This document shows positions 33,101 through 44,500 of a stretch of 64,000 nucleotides of DNA, in pieces. The position numbers and the translations under genes are program-made. This DNA is from Isoetes taiwanensis (lineage: Eukaryota > Streptophyta > Lycopodiopsida > Isoetales > Isoetaceae), in the NCBI GenBank assembly GCA_021234155.1, contig JAJEKV010000006.1, positions 9,269,003 to 9,333,002 of the forward strand, in the 5' to 3' direction. Numbering within the stretch: the first letter of the stretch is position 1; every line of letters starts with the position of its first letter. The notes under the pieces are model-generated. The model saw nothing but the letters and a program-made list of their open reading frames with translations. It had not been told where the DNA came from and searched no databases.

Positions 33101-33929
33101 TAGGGTTGTCCATTTAGGAATTAACTCATGCATTATTCTATGCCCATGCTCCTCAATTTTTACATGTTAAATCTGCATGTAAATGGATATCTTTTTCTTT
33201 GCATTGCAGTTCGTTAACTTTTCAGAGATAATGTCGAAACCTATGCCCTCTGCTTCAAAAGAGGCTATGTTTGCATTATCTGCACTCATGGAAGTTCCTT
33301 CACAATATAATGCAACTATGGAACTAAATCTTTTGGGGTGAGCTATTATATAAGCTTTCATGATTTACTTAATGACATAAATCTGGAGGAACATAAAATG
33401 TGTGTAAAGGAACACAGTATTGCAGATCTAAATGCATTATTACTCACAAAGCAGCAATGTTTTCTTCTGGTTTAAGGAGTCAGAGACATCAATTTCGAAA
33501 TGTGAACTCCCCTCTTCTGCCACCACAAGCTGTTCTGGAGGCGGATGAAGCGGCCTCACGGTATGCACGGTCTCCACAATTCGATTCACATAGTTATTAT
33601 TCTGCTGGCTCTCGATCTCCCTCTGCACCTGTACACTCTCAAGCCGAAGGACAGGTATTTGCATTTCTTTTAGCAGAAAATTAAGATTAAGTTTGGGGCT
33701 GATAATTTGTACCTGTGCTTCAGATGTGTCCAGTCTGTATGTCATCAAGAAAAGATATGGCATTTGGCTGTGGCCATCAGGTGGGGCTATGATTTGTTCA
33801 CTACAAGATAGTCTTGATTTTTATTTAATGCACTTCTGTCTGTAACAGACCTGTAGGGATTGTGGCGACGGCTTGCAAAATTGTCCAATATGTCGCCAAA
33901 GGATCAAAACTAGAATACGTCTTTATTGA
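30144..33929 (+). CDS. RGLG: RGLG-type RING E3 ubiquitin ligase (copine/vWA plus RING), 11 exons
   Basis: Coding exons: 30144-30278, 30352-30436, 30511-30651, 30854-30967, 31050-31147, 31986-32065, 32960-33065, 33210-33337, 33477-33654, 33724-33780, 33849-33929. All junctions are GT-AG and in phase, giving 1203 nt, 400 aa. The protein starts MGNSSSRSS (Gly2 suits N-myristoylation, membrane anchoring). The copine-like vWA domain spans about 46-296, with GIDFTKSNEWTG holding the metal-site Asp near residue 65, then SIIGRTLSKFDDDNLIPCFG, HVLLIIADGQVT, ILVGVGDGPWDMM. A Pro/Ser-rich linker follows, then a C3HC4 RING at 356-400 (MCPVCMSS, FGCGHQTCRDC, CPICRQRI). Arabidopsis relatives build Lys63-linked ubiquitin chains and act in ABA, drought and auxin responses. 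No defect was seen; this is the only intact conventional gene in the window. Confidence 0.96.
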
Positions 33930-34394
33930 TTTCCAAACAAGGCAACTTTCCACCATATGAAATTTTAACCATCCATTCCATGGTATGTTGTACAATACCT
34001 TTGTACTTTGCACTTTTGTACATAGCCCAAAGTTGATCATTGAGCTAGTGTTTATGATTGAAAAAGTTTCCATGCCCTGTACAGCAACATTGTATTTCAT
34101 TTTATCATAACAGGAAGTCTTTCTTATTACATTCTTTAGCCTTTGGTGAACATGAAATGTTTCAATCACGGGGGCCCCTTTTTTGACAAATCAAATCTCT
34201 CTATCTATAAATTTGACAGCCTCTCACAAAGTTCCAAAAGTTACAAGTGCCATATTCTTTTAGTATTTTGAGGATGGGTTGTCTTCAGTTATCCTTTTTT
34301 TTTAATGGGATGGGCTATTACCTATTGCACCTGATTCCAATTGTTTCTGATGCTGAATTCTAAAAATTTGAAAATTGTACTTATATATTTGATA
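33930..34394 (+). other. 3' flank of the RGLG gene
   Basis: AT-rich sequence following the stop codon; it must contain the 3' untranslated region, but no single poly(A) signal stands out. Helitron 2 begins 466 bp after the stop codon. Confidence 0.4.
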
Positions 34395-34535
34395 CTAGAA
34401 AAAGTGCCCAGCGTTGCTGGGCTTTTGTTAGAAACATATTGAAATATTTTAATCATGTAATAGCATATTTAAATGATTTTGATCTTTGGAACACCATTGA
34501 CTAAGCTATTTTGTTGGGCATTTAGAGTTGGTGTG

Positions 34536-34591
34536 TTATTATTGGGTAGGAATAGAATAGAATAGAATAGTTTTTTTTATTATTGGGTAGG
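34536..34591 (-). mobile_element. Tail-only LINE insertion with 15-bp target duplication
   Basis: TTATTATTGGGTAGG occurs at 34536-34550 and 34577-34591. Between them are only 26 bp: AATAG repeats and a T run, matching the 3' tail of the LINE family at 25262. Reverse transcription apparently stopped almost at once. Confidence 0.8.
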
Positions 34592-36874
34592 AGCAAGGAC
34601 TACATCATAAGTTATAGGTGTAGAATATTTTTGAAATGGGCAAATGAGGTTGGTGCTAAAAGAGGAGCAAATATTGATAGTATAAAACTTTCGTTGGGTC
34701 TATGTCATTGTACATTCCAGATATTGGTTCAAAAGGTTCATCTTAATATGGTGTCTAAAACATGATTTGTTCATTAAAAAGATTTTACCAAGACCTGACA
34801 TTAGAAGTTCTACGAGGATGGTATGAAGGTTGGAGTTAGTGTCCAACGTGTCCATTGTATCTAGTATCTAGCCTTGATTAAATAGTGCAAATGAATGTTG
34901 GAAGCTAAAAGAAATACCAAGGTATGTCCTCGCTAAAGTGTTATAGTCCTACGTTGTCACGGCCATGAAAAATTAACATCCTTCATATAATTCATCGGTC
35001 CATCAAAGTTTTAGCATTACATATTGTACATTCTGCATGGCGATCTTTCTAGTTGTAGGTTAATAAAACCGCTACTATATTAAAACTTATTGTGAGACAT
35101 GTACATAATAGTTGCACGTAATTTTATGTTTGATAAGATGCACCCTCAATTTCTACAACGAAGAGGCTTTCATTGTGTTCACAAATACCTATTCCCATTT
35201 GATGGAAAAAAATACTTAAACCAGTATCCAATAGCTTTTGATGACCTCGCTTCGCATGTGATCCAACCACAGGACACAAGTCCAATAGCCTGCAGAGTGT
35301 TCAACATTTCTTTTACGCAAAGATTGATAGTCAAGAATCTGTTTATCCATCTCTCCCATCATTACAAAGGCCTGACTAACAATTGACATGAATAGAATCA
35401 GATACATGGCACACATGCCATATGGAGTAATTTTGTTTTGAAATTCCATCTAACATTTGTTTTGCCAATTGAAGAACATTTGATTCCCAATAAGCAATAG
35501 CTATAGAGTTTAATTAAAATAGAAAAATGGAAAGCACATGTTTTTAAATATAGTTATGAGCAAGAGTAGCCGAGAATCCATTTAAAGAAACCTCAGGTTG
35601 ACTTACGAATTGCGGAAATGCTATAACTGTGCCAACTATGGTGTGCGTATACCCAATCCATGTTCTAAACTGTTTAAAAAAGAGAGCATTGTAAAAATAC
35701 CCCTATATTTTGAGATATTATCAAAATACCCTAAATTTCTCAAAAAATCTCAAAATGACCTTCTCCTTCCATGGCAACAAAGAATCGGCAAGATTATCAC
35801 ACCAATCATGCTTTTTTCCTTAGTTTCTAATAAGCAAGAGTTTGCTTTTTGTATACAAGTGTTTCATAGCAGTAAAACAAAGATACAATGGACTCTGTTT
35901 GCACTTTGTAACTCTTACTTATTGAATGTAGTAGGATTTCCATCTACAATGGCCAAGGTCATGGTTGTTAAAGAATCATAAGAATCATGTTCTAAAATCA
36001 AGCTTCAAAAATTATGGGCTAAATCCAACTCAAAACTGAATTCCAATTCAATGTTTTACAGCAATAAACAAAGAGGTAGCAGGATTTCCACTTAGAATAT
36101 GCCAAGGTCATGGTTGGCAAAACCTGCATTTAATAAGAAAGAAATGAAAAATGTAAAGAATGCACTTGCTCTACACTATTAAATACCTTTTACATGTTGG
36201 CTAATTCAGCAAAGATATATACAAATTGCATGGGTAATACAAATCTTTTGCAAGGTCGCCAAATCTTGATGATATTATCGTGATCCGCAATGCAGTTGGA
36301 AAAATAGGTAGAGGTGAGACTTGTTAACAAACCCATTGCACCCTCGTAAAGCCTAAACCATCCATCTTAGTTTTGCTTGAGATGCTCTTGCTCCAATGTT
36401 TGATCTTTGAGACAATGCCTATGGCGTAACCCCAAGGAGTATCCTACCTAAACTCTTATCCAAAACACTTTGCCTTTGTTGAATGAAGGACCCTGGCCGT
36501 TGAACGAATTGGGACCAATGCGCTATGTTCAACCATAGCCATAGCCAAATTCTTCCTAAGCCAAATGCATTTTGTTTTTCTAACTTCATGATCAATCACA
36601 ACCTTCAAAGACTTTTTACTTCAAATGCAATCTAAAGTTTGTATGGAACCCAAATCTCCACCATGAAGAAACCAAAATCGTTGTAACAATTATAATGCAT
36701 CAAAGGGCTTGTTCCCTCTGAGGTTATTTATAGCTTGTGAATCTTGTTCACGCTTGCAAAAAAGGAAAAGTTGGGTAGAGTTGTTGCTAGGAATTATAGA
36801 GGCTTTTTTTTTTCGGTGTTCCATTACTTGTGGACATGCATTATTTCGAGAAAGAGCTGAGGGAAACATCATCA

Positions 36875-36935
36875 TATGTTCAAATTTTTAAGTAATTTGA
36901 CACCGCATCATATGTTCAAATTTTTAAGTAATTTA
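36875..36935. repeat. 30-bp direct repeat
   Basis: CATCATATGTTCAAATTTTT followed by AAGTAATTT occurs twice in tandem with a ~7-bp spacer, inside Helitron 2. Confidence 0.7.
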
Positions 36936-37519
36936 CCTTCCCTCGATTGATAAATTTAGCTTCAGCCTTTGCTAGCCTTTGTTGGGCGTAGGTGGATATC
37001 CGCCAAAAGCCCACTGACAAGTATGAATGCCAAAGCTAAACATCCCGTATGAACGGATCATGATTTTGCGAGTAAAGATTGTACAAAATGCAAGCACTCT
37101 CTATAGCGAAAAAAGTATAACTACTATTGAAATGACGGCTTTGTTTGTTTGATGCGAATATACAACATAAAAATAGAAGTAGCAAAGGAAAAAAAAAACC
37201 GAGCAAGCATTACCGAGAATGCTCTAAGCGTGAATCAATAGAAAATACATTTAATATCTCCATTCTAATCTTTGTCCCATATCATACAAATAGGATTATG
37301 GAGTCGCGGAAAAACAGACCTCGTGAGAAGCTCAAGCGTTGATGACCGACCTTGCAAAAAATCAAAACATCAAAAGCTCGGCTTCAACTTATTTAAAACA
37401 TCATCCAAATCTAATCATCATGTAGATTTTCGAGCTTGTCGATAGAGACTTACCCGCTTATGTTCATATGTGAAACTCTTTGAAAGCCGCAAGAAAACCT
37501 TTTAAATAACTTCCCCGCT

Positions 37520-37752
37520 TTTTTGGAAAGCAATATCATGGCCGCTCCATGGAAAAATTTGAGATGAAGGCAAAACATCAAGCACCCTATCCCACGTAAA
37601 GAGCTTACGAAAACGGCCTTGAACCATCTTGCCTTGAATCGATTTACAGCTTGCAAGAGCTGGGTTAACCCGCCAGTTGCCCAAATTACCGAAAGCAATA
37701 TCATGGCCATTCCATAAAAAAATTTGAGACGAAGGCAAAACATCAAGCAACA
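37520..37752. repeat. Diverged internal duplication in Helitron 2
   Basis: Two ~60-bp units share GCAATATCATGGCC, CCAT-AAAAAATTTGAGA and GAAGGCAAAACATCAAGCA, about 150 bp apart. On the minus strand both read through as VLPSSQIF-W-GHDIAF, so a duplicated exon piece is possible, but no protein family was recognised. Confidence 0.7.
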
Positions 37753-38683
37753 TCCTCCTGTATCAAAAATCGCCCACAACAAAGCAATGCTTGGTTGAGC
37801 CGCAAGGGTTTAATCTTCTGCCATATTGATAAAATCATAATCCAGAGTCCGTCAGACATGCCGAATCATCTGCATAAAATACAAAATAGAAATCCCATTG
37901 CCTGCACATAAAAATTGGTCTGTTCAATATGCAGAAGCGGTAAGAAAACCTCTGCACCGAAGCTCTGCACCAAATGAATGACCTGCAAAAGTGTTGCATC
38001 TCCTGCACATTGCAAAACCAGATAAGATGCAAACCGCTTGAATATAGTTAAGATGCAAAATAGATAAAATCGACCTTAGTTAGGGTTCAAGAACAATATG
38101 AATGTGCAAAAGAATCGATTTCAACCGAAAAGAATAGCATCTTATTCTATCGGAGGAATGAGGCGGAGGAATGGCTATGGCGGTGCTTACCGCTTTGAAG
38201 CCCTTTTCCGGCCGCCAATCGAGCGCCAGTGTTCGCCAGCAAATCGTAAACTCTTTGAAGCGATGATTTTTTCATGCCTCAATCGGGTTGGAAAATGTAA
38301 TGTTACGCTCTTTGATGTTTGCACAAAATGTGCCTCGCATTTGATAGATTACGACATCTTATTAAAAACCATTTGTTGAAAGGGAAGAGAAATAAAGAAC
38401 ACAGGCGCAAAAACCCTAATGGATTTGATCCAAAAGCAAGGGAGCCTAAGAAAGGATAGGCTAGGGATAGATTTGCTTCACCGCCACGCTTTGAGACCCA
38501 TAACCCAGATTTGGTTCGACAGGCGCCATTCACATCGTTCTGGCATGCATTAACCTAGTGAGCTAGTGAGGACAAAATAATAACTAATTATTTAACGGCT
38601 TAGAATAAAAGTTTTCACACAACAAAATCAACGGCCGAGATGCCCTGCACAAACTACATTTTGCTTTTATTACTATATATAGA

Positions 38684-39199
38684 TTTTGAAGGTGGGTTCT
38701 TGCAATCGATTTTTATGCATAATTGAACACGGGTGTGTTGGTGTGACATAATGTGAGGAGCAAAAGTATTTTATGTTGGAATAAATATGTCATCTTGCTT
38801 CACATGGGCTATTCCCAAAATATTTTCACAAGATATTTCATGAAATTAATCTTGGGGTTTTATTGACTGCTAGCATGCATATAGACATTTAGCTCGATGG
38901 TAAGCCACCATATGGGGCATTGTGTAGTGAAGTCAAAACAATGAGACTGTTTGCATATTTTTTGTTTTGTTGTTTGTGTTGGGATCTTCTTCGTTTAGTA
39001 TTGAGCCCTTTGAATGGCATAAACATAGGGATTCATTTTCATAGCCCAAATTTTCTCACATTTCACAAGTTTGAAAGTTATTTCATACAACTAGAGAAGA
39101 AACTAGCAGTATGGTATGATAGGCTTGGGGCAAAGAGTTTATGCAGCAAGGCCTAGAGATCGCTACGTAACTCCAAAATAAGATATTGTGGAAAGGCAT
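38684..39199. other. Short intergenic stretch
   Basis: AT-rich sequence between Helitron 2 and the palindrome-rich repeats. One plus-strand ORF (38920-39156) has no recognisable features. Confidence 0.3.
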
Positions 39200-39213
39200 C
39201 TTCTTCCAATGCC

Positions 39214-39528
39214 CTAGCTTAGAGACTTTAAAGGCCGACATTTATTGTTCGCGAACATCCTCATGCGATCTTTAACTACTATTGTCTCGCTTGTCTCATC
39301 CTTGAGTTGGTCCTCATAGAATAACTGAGCCATTTGGGTGCACATATTCCATGTCTCGTCATCCAAATACACAAAATAATCATAGTCTCGCATGCGCTTC
39401 ACTATAGCAACCCAATCCCGCACAATGTAGCAACACTTAGAACATTGGAAGACTGTTGGGATCAAATTGGGCGCTCGCCCAATTTGACACATAGTGTGGA
39501 CATCAAGCAGCATGTTGCTTGCACACAT
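39214..39528 (-). CDS. Hypothetical ORF, 104 aa, running into the tandem repeats
   Basis: The C-terminal two thirds look protein-like (DWVAIVKRMRDYDYFVYLDD, ETWNMCTQMAQLFYEDQ, ETIVVKDRMRMFANNKC). The N-terminus comes from the repeat unit next to it. Family not recognised; it may be a decayed transposon or host exon. Confidence 0.25.
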   Translation of the reverse strand: MCASNMLLDVHTMCQIGRAPNLIPTVFQCSKCCYIVRDWVAIVKRMRDYDYFVYLDDETWNMCTQMAQLFYEDQLKDETSETIVVKDRMRMFANNKCRPLKSLS

Positions 39529-39998
39529 GGCTCCAAATTGGGCGCACGACCTTGAGAGAGATATCTAGAGTGGATGAGGGGTGTCAAGCTAGCATGTCCA
39601 TGCACACAAGGTCCCAAATTGGATGCCTGTCCAATTTGAGGTACATGGAGAATGTCAAACAAGCATGTTGCTTGCACACAGGAGCTCCAAATTGGACGCC
39701 TGCGAAATTTGGACTTTGAGAGAGAGATGTCTAGAGTCGATAAGGGGGTGTCAAGCTAGCATGTTCCCATGCACGCAGGGTCCCAAATTGGGCACCCACC
39801 CATGAGGGATAGGGAGAATGTCAAACAAGCATGTTGCTTGCACACAAGAGCTCCAAATTGGGCGCCAACCCAATTTGAACTTTGAGAGAGATGTCTAGAG
39901 TCGATAAGGGGGTGTGAAGCTAGCATGTCCCATGCACACAGGGTCCCAAATTGGGCGCCCATCCAATTTGGGGGACATGGAGAATGTCAAACACGCAT
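39515..39998. repeat. Three ~160-bp tandem units with CAAATTGGGCG palindromes
   Basis: Units start with TTGCTTGCACAC at 39515, 39668 and 39834. Each contains GAGCTCCAAATTGG, GAGAGAGATGTCTAGAGT, AAGCTAGCATG, GGTCCCAAATTGG and AGAATGTCAAACA. The CAAATTGGGCG and CCCAATTTG parts form imperfect inverted repeats within each unit. Confidence 0.85.
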
Positions 39999-40249
39999 GA
40001 GGGTGTGAAGCAAGCACCTTGAATGCAAAAATTCATGACAGACTTACCGAATATGCGCCTCCTTGAGACAATCCACGTTTTCCTTTCTTCGGCTTGCCAT
40101 AAAATTCCCATTGATTACGAAGTTGTGGAGTTTGCTCAATGTAGACATCCATATGAATGGAATTCTTTGTAATGTCATTGCTTTCCTGGATCACTTTAAT
40201 ATACTCCGTTGGAGTCAGGTTTCAGCAAGCACCCGGCATTTTCTTTTAG

Positions 40250-40790
40250 CCTAGAAGAAGAATATAAGGTCCAATTTGCTCCCTCTGGAGAGCTCAAGGC
40301 ATGAAGCCGGCATGCACTTTTGGTGGGCAAATTGGGCGCACGGAATTTCAAGTGATGTGAAGGCATGAAGCCAGGCATGCACTTGGGGGCTTGTTAATTT
40401 GCTCCCTCAGAGAGGCTCAAGGCATGAGCCAGCATGCACTTGGGGGGCCAATTTGCAACCCCAGGTGATGTCGACGCAAACATTATGCATGCACTTAGGG
40501 GGCATGCAACAAGGGGAGCAAATTGGGCACCCGCCCAATTTGCTAGCTGTAGAGCTCAAAGCAGGCATGCACTTGGGGAGCCAAATTGGGCACCCACCCA
40601 ATTTGCTTGGAGAGCTAAAGGCATGAAGCCAGGCAGGCATGCACTTGGGTAGACCTCAGGGGATGTTAAGGCATGAAGCCAGGCATGCACTTGGGGCGGC
40701 CAAATTTGCTACCTAAGCTGATGTGTAGGCAAACAATATGCATGCACTCCGGGGACATGCACCAAGGTGTGGTTACTTCTTTGGGGCTAC
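40250..40790. repeat. Irregular repeat block (GGCATGAAGCCAGGCATGCAC)
   Basis: Repeated words AAGGCATGAAGCCAGGCATG, CATGCACTTGGGG and CCAATTTGC recur at variable spacing on the plus strand, with further CAAATTGGGC-NN-CCCAATTTG palindromes near 40520 and 40585. The block is related in motif content to 39515-39998 but not in unit structure. ORFs here merely read through the repeats. Confidence 0.7.
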
Positions 40791-40999
40791 GGAGCAGGAA
40801 GAATGCATAGGGAATGTCTATAGGACCAAGAGACATAAAGATTACCACCGAGCAAGCGCTTGCAGTAATTGTGCAAGAGAGTGCAAATAGGAACAGAATG
40901 GAGGAAAGAATAAAAAAGTGATGCCGGCATTACCTTTGTCCCCCTTTGTGGGCCGACTTTCCATCAAAACTGGAGTGGATGGTCGCTAGAGAAGTGGCG

Positions 41000-42945
41000 C
41001 CTTGTCCTAGGTGATCGTGATGATGCCCGCAACTATAGAACAATATTTATCAGGTGTATATTTTCAAAGTTTTTATATAGGAGGCTTGTTGGAGGTGAAG
41101 TTGAACAAGTGGGCCGAAGAAAATAACAAAAGGGCACTATGTCAGGTGGGCTTCCGGAAAGAGCGTAACACTCTTGATCATATCCTAACTTTAAAGGTTC
41201 TGATTGATAAGGCCAAAGCTCCCAGAAGAACTTTGTATCTAGCATTTATAGACTTCTCAAAGGCGTTTGATATAGTGCCATGAAGAGATCTAGGGGCCAG
41301 GATGGAACAAATTGGAGTACCCAGAGAACTGAGAGCAGCAGTTTCATGGTTGTACGAAGAAGTTATAGTTCAAGTATCACTAAGCACAGAAGTCCGGATT
41401 ACGATAGGCATCTGGCAAGGTTGCCCGCTTTCTTCTACACTATTTGGGATCTATATGGATGACCTAGAATCTTGGTTGAAGCAGAGAGGTATTGCTGGAA
41501 GAAAGCTGGGAAACCTGCTAATTCAACTATCGTTATACGCAGATGACGTAGTGCTTTTACAAATATGCCAGAGGGGTTGCAATCACATTTAGATAGTCTT
41601 TCTTCTTTCTGTGATGCTAAGAAAATGAAGGTAAATCTTGCAAAATCAAAGGTTATGATTCTTGCCACTATGAAAAAACATACTATCTTGTACAAAGGGG
41701 AGGCTTTGAAAGTTGTTGATAACTATAAATATCTGGGTTTGGAGATCTCTTCGAACGATAAATGGAAAGACTGTATTAAAAAGCGAGTAGTAGGCGGGAA
41801 AGCTGCTTTGTATAGTATGATGTCAAAATGTTTCAATGCCTCTTTGACAGATTGGGACTGAAAAAGATATTGTTTAAAACATTGGTACAACTAGTACTCC
41901 TATGTGGGGCTCCAATTTGGGGGCCTTTCCCTTTTTTTTTGGAAGGACAAACAAAAAGTTTATTAATCAGCAAGAATAAATATTTCTCATCTAGTTATGT
42001 AAGCACAACTGGAACACGAGCCTGCGACACCATACTCTATACTAGATAAGTAAAAGGAGATAAGGCTGTGCTTAAGAGTCTAACCGCATTGAACTTGTAA
42101 CGGCATCAAATCCGATGTGACTACTAGAATCTCAGGAGAGTTTGAAGATGTAACTTGGTCCTTCGACAAGAGAGATTGGAGATTGTACTGAAGACGTTTA
42201 TCAGAGAAGAATTGGAGGTGAAGAATCAAATACCTTATGCAATTCTCTTGGTGGAGACAGGCCTGATCCCATTAGAAGTTGAAGCTTTATATCAGACCAT
42301 TAATTTTGTGAACAGGTGTTTGGATTAGGACAGACTACCAAAATTGGCCAAGCATGACTCAGCCGAAAAGGGGTGGTATCAGGACATTATCAAATGGGAT
42401 GAAAGATGGGGCATAGCAGAGGCCAATTCGTCGACTTCTGAGTTGGGCGTCCGTGACATGGTACAAACGGCCGCTGTAAATAAGCTCCGGGAAAATAAGG
42501 GACCGAGAATGATGATCTACTCATCAGACATCAATCCAATGTTTACATACTCGGATCAGAGCTATCTACATGCCTCCATTTCAAAAAACATGCATTGGAT
42601 AGTTAGATACAGAACCAATTTGCAGAAATTAAAAGTAGAAACTGGAAGATGGTGTCAGGTTCCTAGAGAGGAAAGAGTATGCACTTTTTGTGATTTAAGA
42701 CAGGTGGAAGATGAGAACCATGCCTTGATGGTATGCCCAGCATATGATGACATTAGGCATCAATTCCACATAGAGGTATCTGACTTTAAGTCATTTAGGC
42801 TTCATGATATTAGGGAACTTCATTAAATCCGTTGATTCCCACAGAGAATTCCTTTTGAAAACTCAGTAATTGTACATGTCGCTCCATGACCCTTGAGGTC
42901 CATTGTGGGCCTGATAAATATATATTTATATTTATTTATTTATAT
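41000..42945 (+). mobile_element. LINE (5'-truncated), reverse transcriptase to 3' tail
   Basis: A decayed plus-strand LINE. RT pieces in order: NYRTIFIRCIFSKFLYRRL (about 41030-41085), LCQVGFRKERNTLDHILTLK and TLYLAFIDFSKAFDIVP (41011-41283), IGIWQGCPLSSTLFGIYMDD (41302-41592), LYADDVVLL (YADD catalytic box near 41535), and DSLSSFCDAKKMKVNLAKSK and NYKYLGLEISS (41565-41861). The C-terminal part (42344-42826) ends with a cysteine cluster CTFCDLRQVEDENHALMVCP. A TTTA-rich tail lies at 42915-42945. Several frameshifts and stops make it dead. Confidence 0.9.
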
Positions 42946-43988
42946 CCTTCACTAGTCCAGATGATGCAGTATGTGACCAGTTCCTGGGTATGAAGACCAT
43001 AGGAGTGTCTATTACTAAGGGATTTCCCCTCCCGACTGATGTGAATTTTCGATGTCAAGCATATCTGCAAGTGCTTAAAGTAGGCATGCTTGTGAGGTGG
43101 CAAAATGATCTTGTTAAAGTTGGTGGAGTGAAGGTGTCTGAGATATTAAGTGCAACACCGGAAGAACAATGAGACACGACATCCATCCAGGGTAGTTCGG
43201 GACTTGAAAAGCATCCACAGTACGAGAAGCATAAATACACCTTGCATTCTCATCAGCCGAAGAAGTTTCTAAGGGTGCCAACAATTGAGCCGCTCATAAC
43301 TAATGAAGTCATATTGAATTATAGGAAGACCATGTGTTGTAAACAGAGATATTGTGAGAAGTTCACTAGGGATCAAGCTATAAGCATACGAAAGGAATTC
43401 CTTGCAATGAAATCGAGTGACAGGGTTACATTTATATATAACATGTTAGGCAGCAATATGAAGGGCAGAAGAGTTCATCGACTTGTGTTGCAGGGCATGA
43501 CCATTTGCGAGAGTGCCTTGTACCTTGGTCTTGGGATTTCGAAGTAAAGGTATCTTAAGTGGAAGGCGCAATTCCTAGAAGGTGCTCCCAAAGCCAAGCA
43601 TGGCAATTCAGGCACAATGAAGGCCCGTGCGACAACCTTAGCCTCAAAGGCTATTTTCTCCATGTTTATCAAGAAGAATTGTGAATCCCTACCTCATTGT
43701 AGTAGGAGGAATGAAGATGGGATTTGGGCAAATGTGAGGAAGTTGCCTGCAATGTTTATGAAGACTTGCATTCTTAAGGAGGTCATTGCAGACGTCATGG
43801 CACTAGCGAGCAAGAAGGTCTCCCCGATAGGATTTCATAGAACATGGAGATGGAGCCTCATGGATATGAGTATAGCAAAGAAGATTGTATTCTCCAAATG
43901 TGACACCTACGAGGTAATCCGTACAAAGCTGTGTCCAGTAAGGGTGTCCAATAAGGTGGAGTACAAGTCTTGTAGAAATTTTGTATAA
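42946..43988 (+). pseudogene. Unidentified 333-codon reading frame with two stops
   Basis: From ATG 42990 to 43988 a single plus-strand frame is broken only by TGA (43170-43172) and TAA (43545-43547); it also reads sensibly back to about 42955 (SPDDAVCDQFLG). Three segments: MKTIGVSITKGFPLPTDVNF; then HPQYEKHKYTLHSHQPKKFL, KTMCCKQRYCEKFTRDQAIS, FIYNMLGSNMKGRRVHRLVL, ALYLGLGISK; then RYLKWKAQFLEGAPKAKHGN, MFIKKNCESLPH and GIWANVRKLPAMFMKTCILK. The CC-x4-C cluster followed by a helical block recalls the N-terminal region of some DDE-type transposase-like proteins, but I cannot name a family. It lies between two LINE copies. Confidence 0.45.
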
Positions 43989-44500
43989 ATTTTGTAAAAT
44001 CCATATAAACTTTGCAAAAATTTTCTTTTGTACGAACCTTTGATAAAAATCTTTTCGTAAAGATCTTCTGTGAACTTATAGATATTTTCAGAAGGGATTG
44101 GGAATGCAAGAGTGTTTTTACATATTAAATATTGTGATACACATAAGATAAAATTAGAAGAGAAGCCATTGGAGTGTTACTAGATGTGGAGCCATATGAC
44201 ACATAAGACCGGGACTACTATAGCCAAATGGATGACTACACAAAGCTAAGCAAACCCTGCTTGTATGCTACATGTGGATGGAGAGGTTCGCAGTTGCTAC
44301 AAATAGCTCTTGAGTTGGCAAGGACGAAAATATAATGTAATCTATTCACCAACATTGACGGTTAATGTTAAATACCAGCAAAAAAATAGACGAAAAGCCA
44401 CGACGAGACCCTGAAATAAGGGACGCACGAGAGGCCACGGGAGAATGAGACACGACCTCCGCCGTAAAGACATGGCATAAGCCGTGGTCGGGATCAAACC
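43989..44500. other. Spacer between the unidentified frame and the next LINE
   Basis: Contains a short run of TTTTGTA-AAATT-like repeats near 43975-44030. No gene recognised. Confidence 0.3.

Larger units (their letters stand above)
34395..38683 (-). mobile_element. Helitron 2 (non-autonomous)
   Basis: On the minus strand the element starts at 38683 with TCTATATATAGTAATAAAAG, preceded by A, and ends with CTAG at 34398-34395, followed by T. The 3' hairpin GCCCAGCGTTGCTGGGC is at 34406-34422 and is identical to that of Helitron 3. The 5' end differs from Helitrons 1 and 3. No Rep/helicase was recognised. Inside are a tail-only LINE insertion (34536-34591), an internal duplication (about 37527-37750) and many short ORFs. 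I could not assign a captured host gene with confidence. Confidence 0.75.

Noticed and set aside
37450-37782. Pentatricopeptide-repeat-like fragment in Helitron 2 (VLPSSQIF, SIQGKMVQGRF)
   Set aside because: Spacing and key residues of the 35-aa repeat are not met; kept only as an internal DNA duplication.
39519-40652. Several 60-77 aa ORFs on both strands
   Set aside because: All read through the tandem and palindromic repeats; composition follows the repeat unit.
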